A stretch of 26,985 bases of DNA from JAUVIB01 sp964424545. GTDB lineage: Bacteria > Calditrichota > Calditrichia > Calditrichales > Calditrichaceae. Each line of letters opens with the position of its first letter. Positions within the stretch are counted from its first letter, which is position 1. Made by a program: the position numbers and the translations under genes. Shown here piece by piece: positions 22,536 to 26,985 of this stretch. The notes under the pieces are model-generated. The model was given only the letters and a program-made list of their open reading frames with translations, ran no database searches and had not been told where the DNA came from. The stretch is taken from assembly GCA_964424545.1 (NCBI GenBank), contig CAYRJN010000029.1, positions 1 through 26,985 of the forward strand. The letters are read 5' to 3'.

Positions 22536-24836
22536 ATGAAAAAAGAAGATTTAATACCTCTTTTAAGCGACGATTTTTTCTTTGATATGGTGCAAATTTT
22601 TCCGTCGGCTGTTGTTATCCTAAAAAACAGCCGTTTGCTTTTTTATAATAAAACCTTTCAAGAGTTGATTCAACTCCCCGACGAAGCGCTCGAAAACAAG
22701 TCTTTACTTGAGTTGACCCATCCCATTTACCGCCAATTATTAGCATCAACATTAAAAGAAGAAAAGGTCAGGAACTATAAATTTATGTTGATTAACAATA
22801 AATGGGTCAGTATTTCCGCTTTCAAACATCCCGCTAAAAATGAAATAACCGCAGCTTTGTTAAACGACTTTACCGAAATTATAAATAGAGAGTCGGACTT
22901 AAAAGAATCCGAAGAAAAATACAAACTGATCTTTGATTCCACAAACGACGCTATTATTATTCATGAAAAAGATAATATCAATATTATTGACGTTAATAAA
23001 ACGGCATTGGATATGTTCGGTTACAACAAAGAAGACCTTAATACAATAAATCCAAGAAAAATATTTTCAGACCAACACCCCTATACATTAAAAGAAGCTA
23101 TTAAATGGCACCGTAAAGCGATTACCGAAGGCCCGCAGCTATTTGAATGGCGGGCCAAAAGTAAATCGGGTCGTTTATTCTGGGTAGAAATTAATCTTTC
23201 ATTAGCAAAAATCGGCAACAAAGATAGAGTTATTGCTTCAATCAGGAATATAGAACAACGCAAAAAAATTGAAAACGCTATCTACAAAAGCAAACAAAGC
23301 CTACACGATTTTATTGAAAGAAGTACGGAAGGGATTTGGTACATCGCTTTTAATACTCCGATCAAAACCAGCCTGCCGCCCGATAAGCAGGTTGAACAAA
23401 TGTATCAATACGGATATGTAGCCGATTGCAACAAACAATTTGCCTTAATGTACGGGTATGAGGACAAAGAATATTTTATTGGCAAACCTTTTATTGAACT
23501 GCATGGCAGCTCCCGCAACAAAAAAAACATTCAGGCGAACCTAAACTTTATCCAAAACGGTTATCGAACTAAAAATACGGAAACTTATGAAAAAAATCGT
23601 TTCGGAAATGAAGTAATATTTTTAAATAATTCCTTTGGAATCATTGAAAACGGTTATTTAATAGGCATCTGGGGAATGCAACGCAATATCACCGGACAAA
23701 AGAAGATGGAGGCACAGATCAATCAGGCGCAAAAAATGGAATCGATCGGCACCCTCGCCGGTGGCATTGCGCATGATTTTAACAATATTTTGACCATTAT
23801 AAACGGACACGCCGAAATGGCCATGATAAAATTAAAACAAAATACATCCGTTGAATCCGACCTTAAAACAATCCGTAATGCGGGCATAAAAGCTGCGAAC
23901 CTAACCAAACAACTGCTTGCCTTTAGCCGTAAACAAATATATTCGCCTAGACTTATAGACATAAACAAAACGATCGAAGATCTAAAAATAATGCTGCAAC
24001 GACTGATTAGCGAGGATATTACCTTAAATATCTCATTGGATGAAAAAGCCTCGCCGATTAAAGCGGATACAACCCAGATCGAGCAAATATTGATCAACTT
24101 GATTGTAAACGCTCGTGACGCTATAAACGAAAAAGAGAGTAAAACTGCTGATAAAATCATCAATATCACCACCAAAACCGTTTTCCTTGATCAGACATTT
24201 TCCTCCGAACATGCAGGCTCCAAAACGGGATACTTTCTACTCTTAACCATTCAAGACAGCGGCATAGGCATCGATCAATCTATTATCGATCGAGTATTTG
24301 AACCGTTTTTTACGACAAAAAGCATGCATAAGGGAACAGGGCTGGGCCTTTCTACGGTTTACGGCATTGTGAAACAGAATAAAGGTTATGTTAATATTAA
24401 CAGCAAACCGGGAAAAGGCACAACAGTTAATATATATTGGCCCGTCATTCAAGAGAAGGAAGAGACAAAGCCGGTCGGAGAAGAATTACTAAAGGCGGGA
24501 AGCTATTCGGAAACCATTTTATTTATTGATGAGAATACCGATGTCAGAGACTTTTCAACAGGCTTACTGCAAGAAATGGGCTATCATGTATTACAGGCGG
24601 ATAATCGCCAAAAAGCGCTATCAATAATCAACAATCATAGCAGTAATATTGATTTGATAATTTCTTCCATTTTACTTCGGGAAATTCAAGATAATCCTAA
24701 AACGAAAAAAATATTATATACCATCCCTTCCCCTGTGGATAATGTTATAAACGAGAACCATAATACGGCTTTCCTTCCCAAACCATTTTCCGCCTTAGGT
24801 CTGGCAAAAAAGATCCGAGCGCTTCTTGGAAATTAA
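22536..24836 (+). CDS. Soluble hybrid sensor histidine kinase with three PAS domains and a degenerate receiver
   Basis: The 766-residue protein has no evident membrane segment, so it is a cytoplasmic sensor. PAS domains occupy about 10-115, 127-245 (with Y-K-L-I-F-D-S-T-N-D-A-I-I-I and P-R-K-I-F) and 250-390. HisKA follows, with phospho-acceptor His413 in G-G-I-A-H-D-F-N-N. The HATPase region has N-A-R-D-A, D-S-G-I-G-I-D near 573 and G-T-G-L-G-L-S near 600. The C-terminal receiver (about 653-765) lacks the phospho-acceptor Asp: S710-S711 stand where I-T-D is expected, although the Lys of L-P-K-P-F is kept. It could not be phosphorylated at that site. No cognate response regulator is adjacent. 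It is divergent from the tetR operon, and its own promoter was not identified. GGAG lies 13 bases before the ATG, rather far. Confidence 0.9.
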   Translation: MKKEDLIPLLSDDFFFDMVQIFPSAVVILKNSRLLFYNKTFQELIQLPDEALENKSLLELTHPIYRQLLASTLKEEKVRNYKFMLINNKWVSISAFKHPAKNEITAALLNDFTEIINRESDLKESEEKYKLIFDSTNDAIIIHEKDNINIIDVNKTALDMFGYNKEDLNTINPRKIFSDQHPYTLKEAIKWHRKAITEGPQLFEWRAKSKSGRLFWVEINLSLAKIGNKDRVIASIRNIEQRKKIENAIYKSKQSLHDFIERSTEGIWYIAFNTPIKTSLPPDKQVEQMYQYGYVADCNKQFALMYGYEDKEYFIGKPFIELHGSSRNKKNIQANLNFIQNGYRTKNTETYEKNRFGNEVIFLNNSFGIIENGYLIGIWGMQRNITGQKKMEAQINQAQKMESIGTLAGGIAHDFNNILTIINGHAEMAMIKLKQNTSVESDLKTIRNAGIKAANLTKQLLAFSRKQIYSPRLIDINKTIEDLKIMLQRLISEDITLNISLDEKASPIKADTTQIEQILINLIVNARDAINEKESKTADKIINITTKTVFLDQTFSSEHAGSKTGYFLLLTIQDSGIGIDQSIIDRVFEPFFTTKSMHKGTGLGLSTVYGIVKQNKGYVNINSKPGKGTTVNIYWPVIQEKEETKPVGEELLKAGSYSETILFIDENTDVRDFSTGLLQEMGYHVLQADNRQKALSIINNHSSNIDLIISSILLREIQDNPKTKKILYTIPSPVDNVINENHNTAFLPKPFSALGLAKKIRALLGN

Positions 24837-24870
24837 ACAGTCATGTTTTAATACGGATCAACGGCTGTTT
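24835..24870. terminator. Weak candidate terminator hairpin after the histidine kinase
   Basis: AAACAGTC (24835-24842) can pair with GGCTGTTT (24863-24870), with one G.T wobble, around a 20-base loop, followed by a short T-rich tail. It overlaps the kinase stop codon. The adjacent CCATTT/AAATGG repeat (24917-24940) overlaps the topA stop and has no T-run. Both are too weak to call firmly; the converging genes are only 96 bases apart. Confidence 0.3.
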
Positions 24871-24932
24871 TAGGCAAAGCGGATAGCATTCGCTCTTAAT
24901 CTTCCTCCCTGACAGCCCATTTGCTAAAGCAT

Positions 24933-26985
24933 CTAAATGGCCGTCTCGTGCTTGCAAACCGGACAGCGTAGAAAATTCCCCTTAGCTTTGGTATGTTTTT
25001 CCACGACATAATTATTACCGCATTCAAGACACGGTTGATTAACCGGTTTATCCCAACTCACAAAATCGCATTTAGGATATCTCGAACACCCGTAAAAAAC
25101 TTTTCCGCGCTTACTCCTCCGCTCGATAATATCCCCATCGCAACCTTCTTTAGGGCACTTGATTCCCGTGCTGAGCGGTTTGGTATTTTTACAAGACGGA
25201 TAGTTGGAGCAGGCCAGAAATTTGCCGAAGCGCCCGTTTTTAATAACCATAGGACTGCCGCATTTCTCGCAAACTTCATCAGTTGCTTGCGGCTCTTCGG
25301 GCTCATCTATCGGTTTTGTATTTTTACACTTGGGGAAAGCGCTACAGGCCATAAACTTACCGTTACGCCCCCAACGAATTACCATGGGACTGCCGCATTT
25401 CTCGCAAACTTCTCCGGCGTCTTCAAGCAGTTCGGACTTTATCTTATCTTTTTTCAAATCTACTTTTTCCATAGCCTGTTCGAAAGGAGAGTAAAATTCC
25501 GACATCACTTTTTCGTAACTCAGTTTACTGGCTGCGATTTCATCCAATTCTTTTTCCATCTCCGCCGTAAAGGAAACATTAAAAATTTCAGGAAAGTTCG
25601 TTACAAGAATTGTATTAACGGTCTCGCCCAATTCGGTTGCATACAATTTACGTTCTTGTATCTCTACATATTTACGCTGAATGATTGTGCTGATAATTTG
25701 CGCATAGGTGCTCGGCCGGCCGATCCCTAAGCTATCCAACTCCTTAACCAACGTGCTTTCCGTAAAACGCGGTTTCGGCTTGGTAAAATTCTGTTCCGCC
25801 TTTACATTAGTAATATTACACGCTTTGCCTTCCTTTAAACCTGACGGAATGGAGGCGGCTTGCTCTTTATCGTCATCGTTTTCATTATAAACCATCGTAA
25901 AACCGGCATATTTCATTACTTCGCCTTCGGCGCTAAATTCATACTTTCCATCGCTGATTTTTACGCTTGTTTTTTCAACTATCGCCGCCGGCATTTGACT
26001 GGCAACAAATCGTTTCCAGATAAGATTATACAATTTATATTGCTGCGGACTGAGATGGTCCTTAATAGTATCCGGAGCGAAATTTTCATCCACGTAAGTT
26101 GGGCGAATAGCTTCATGGGCATCCTGAGCGGATTTCTTTGATTTAAAAATGCGCGCCTTACTCAAACTGTTTTCCGCGCCGTATTTCCCCACAATAAAAT
26201 CATGCGCCGCCTTTAAAGCCTCCGGACTGATTCTTGTAGAATCGGTTCTCATATAGGTTATCAAGCCTATACTGCCGTGTCCCGGAATTTCCACACCTTC
26301 ATATAATCCTTGCGCTATGGACATTATTCGTTTAGTAGGCATACGCAATAAACGGGATGCGGTTTGCTGCAAGGTACTGGTAATAAAAGGAGGTCCGGGG
26401 TTTCTTTTAAGTTCTTTCTTCTCAATTTTCGAAAGGACAAAATCCCCTTTTTTAATAGCCGCCGTATGCGCTTCCGCCTCTTTCTGATTATTAATTTTAA
26501 CTTTTTTATTATCAATTTTGCTCAATTTAACAAGAAACTTATCGTTTTTATCCTGTTTGGCATGGGCTTGAACGGTCCAAAATTCCTGCGGCTTAAAACT
26601 ACGAATTTCTTCTTCCCGCTCGCAAACTAAGCGCAATGCAACGGATTGCACGCGGCCGGCGCTTAACCCACGATAAATCATCTTCCATAGAAGAGGACTG
26701 ATTTTATAACCGACTATACGATCCAAAACACGGCGCGCTTGTTGAGAATAGACACGATTCATATCAATATTCCGCGGAGAATGCATGGCTTTTTCAACGG
26801 CGTTTTTTGTTATCTCGTTAAATTCAACGCGATAAATACCGTCGTCTCTTCCGAGTATGGAAGCGATATGCCAAGCGATCGCTTCGCCTTCTCTATCGGG
26901 GTCAGTGGCAATGTAAATGCTGTTTGATTTTTTAGCTTTATCCCGCAGTTCCTTAATTATCTTTTCTTTGCCGGGTATGGTTACA
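24933..26985 (-). CDS. topA: DNA topoisomerase I, partial (5' end beyond the window)
   Basis: This type IA topoisomerase relaxes negative supercoils by nicking one strand. The open frame extends to the right edge, so the true start is outside; an internal ATG at 26786 is not the start. The Toprim motif T-D-P-D-R-E-G-E-A-I-A-W-H is encoded at about 26870-26906. The active-site Tyr in T-Y-M-R-T-D-S-T-R is encoded at 26253-26255. Helix-rich topoisomerase segments follow, such as L-S-A-G-R-V-Q-S-V-A-L-R. The C-terminus carries four zinc-ribbon-like repeats, the first three with clear C-x2-C or C-x4-C then C-x5-C pairs and the last shorter. This three-plus-one arrangement is common in bacterial TopA. 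The gene converges on the histidine kinase gene. Confidence 0.95.
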   Translation of the reverse strand, partial: VTIPGKEKIIKELRDKAKKSNSIYIATDPDREGEAIAWHIASILGRDDGIYRVEFNEITKNAVEKAMHSPRNIDMNRVYSQQARRVLDRIVGYKISPLLWKMIYRGLSAGRVQSVALRLVCEREEEIRSFKPQEFWTVQAHAKQDKNDKFLVKLSKIDNKKVKINNQKEAEAHTAAIKKGDFVLSKIEKKELKRNPGPPFITSTLQQTASRLLRMPTKRIMSIAQGLYEGVEIPGHGSIGLITYMRTDSTRISPEALKAAHDFIVGKYGAENSLSKARIFKSKKSAQDAHEAIRPTYVDENFAPDTIKDHLSPQQYKLYNLIWKRFVASQMPAAIVEKTSVKISDGKYEFSAEGEVMKYAGFTMVYNENDDDKEQAASIPSGLKEGKACNITNVKAEQNFTKPKPRFTESTLVKELDSLGIGRPSTYAQIISTIIQRKYVEIQERKLYATELGETVNTILVTNFPEIFNVSFTAEMEKELDEIAASKLSYEKVMSEFYSPFEQAMEKVDLKKDKIKSELLEDAGEVCEKCGSPMVIRWGRNGKFMACSAFPKCKNTKPIDEPEEPQATDEVCEKCGSPMVIKNGRFGKFLACSNYPSCKNTKPLSTGIKCPKEGCDGDIIERRSKRGKVFYGCSRYPKCDFVSWDKPVNQPCLECGNNYVVEKHTKAKGNFLRCPVCKHETAI

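Noticed and set aside
26786..26985. topA starting at the internal ATG 26786
   Set aside because: The frame continues upstream through a clear Toprim D-P-D-R-E motif to the window edge, so the gene is simply cut by the window.
1..26985. CRISPR arrays, tRNA, rRNA or insertion sequences
   Set aside because: No regularly spaced direct repeats, cloverleaf-like segments, rRNA blocks or transposase-like frames were found by reading both strands.

Overview
The window reads as the chromosome of a moderately AT-rich, diderm, probably anaerobic bacterium. An outer membrane is implied by a lipobox lipoprotein, a C-terminally aromatic beta-barrel and a LolA-like/LolCDE-like cassette. The topoisomerase IV A subunit has the Bacteroidetes/FCB-type sequence, and the energy-conserving operon is of the Mbx type known from Thermococcales and Thermotoga. 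A Calditrichota-, KSB1- or Ignavibacteria-like FCB lineage would fit, but this is an inference and not a secure assignment. No rRNA, tRNA, CRISPR array, insertion sequence or prophage gene was seen.

Layout. 1-498: gene-free and AT-rich, with a degenerate inverted pair of REP-like units. 499-1560 (-): lipoprotein of the DUF6807 ('PmoA-like') family. 1561-1988: intergenic, with one doubtful small ORF. 1989-4601 (+): parC, read from a TTG start. 4636-4660: a hairpin that can serve both converging units. 4677-16201 (-): a 13-gene operon encoding an Mrp-antiporter-linked, complex I-like respiratory complex of the Mbx/MBS type, ending with a CBS-domain gene. 16444-22344 (-): a six-gene TetR, LolA-like, FtsX permease x2, ATPase, beta-barrel cassette, preceded by a near-consensus sigma-70 promoter with a TetR-type palindrome at the start point. 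22536-24836 (+): a divergent soluble multi-PAS hybrid histidine kinase with a degenerate receiver. 24933-26985 (-): the 3' part of topA, running off the right edge.

The centrepiece is the Mbx operon. Its order in the direction of transcription is mnhE-, mnhF-, mnhG-, mbhD-, mbhE+F (one gene), mnhC-, two mnhD/nuoN-like antiporter subunits (one gene), nuoH-, nuoB-, nuoC-, nuoD-like, then a nuoI-type ferredoxin domain fused to a GltD-type FAD/NAD(P)H oxidoreductase, then the CBS protein. This follows archaeal mbxA-N but carries three fusions: E+F, H+H' and N+GltD. The nuoD-like subunit has neither a complete [NiFe] cysteine set nor the complex I quinone residues, so the complex is predicted to be neither a hydrogenase nor a quinone reductase. 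The likely electron path is NAD(P)H or ferredoxin, FAD, two GltD-type clusters, two NuoI-type clusters, then the NuoB/NuoD-like interface, coupled to H+/Na+ movement. The physiological substrate is not shown by the sequence.

The TetR/Lol-like cassette appears to be a self-regulated envelope transport system: two inner-membrane permeases with an ATPase, a periplasmic LolA-like carrier and a dedicated outer-membrane barrel.
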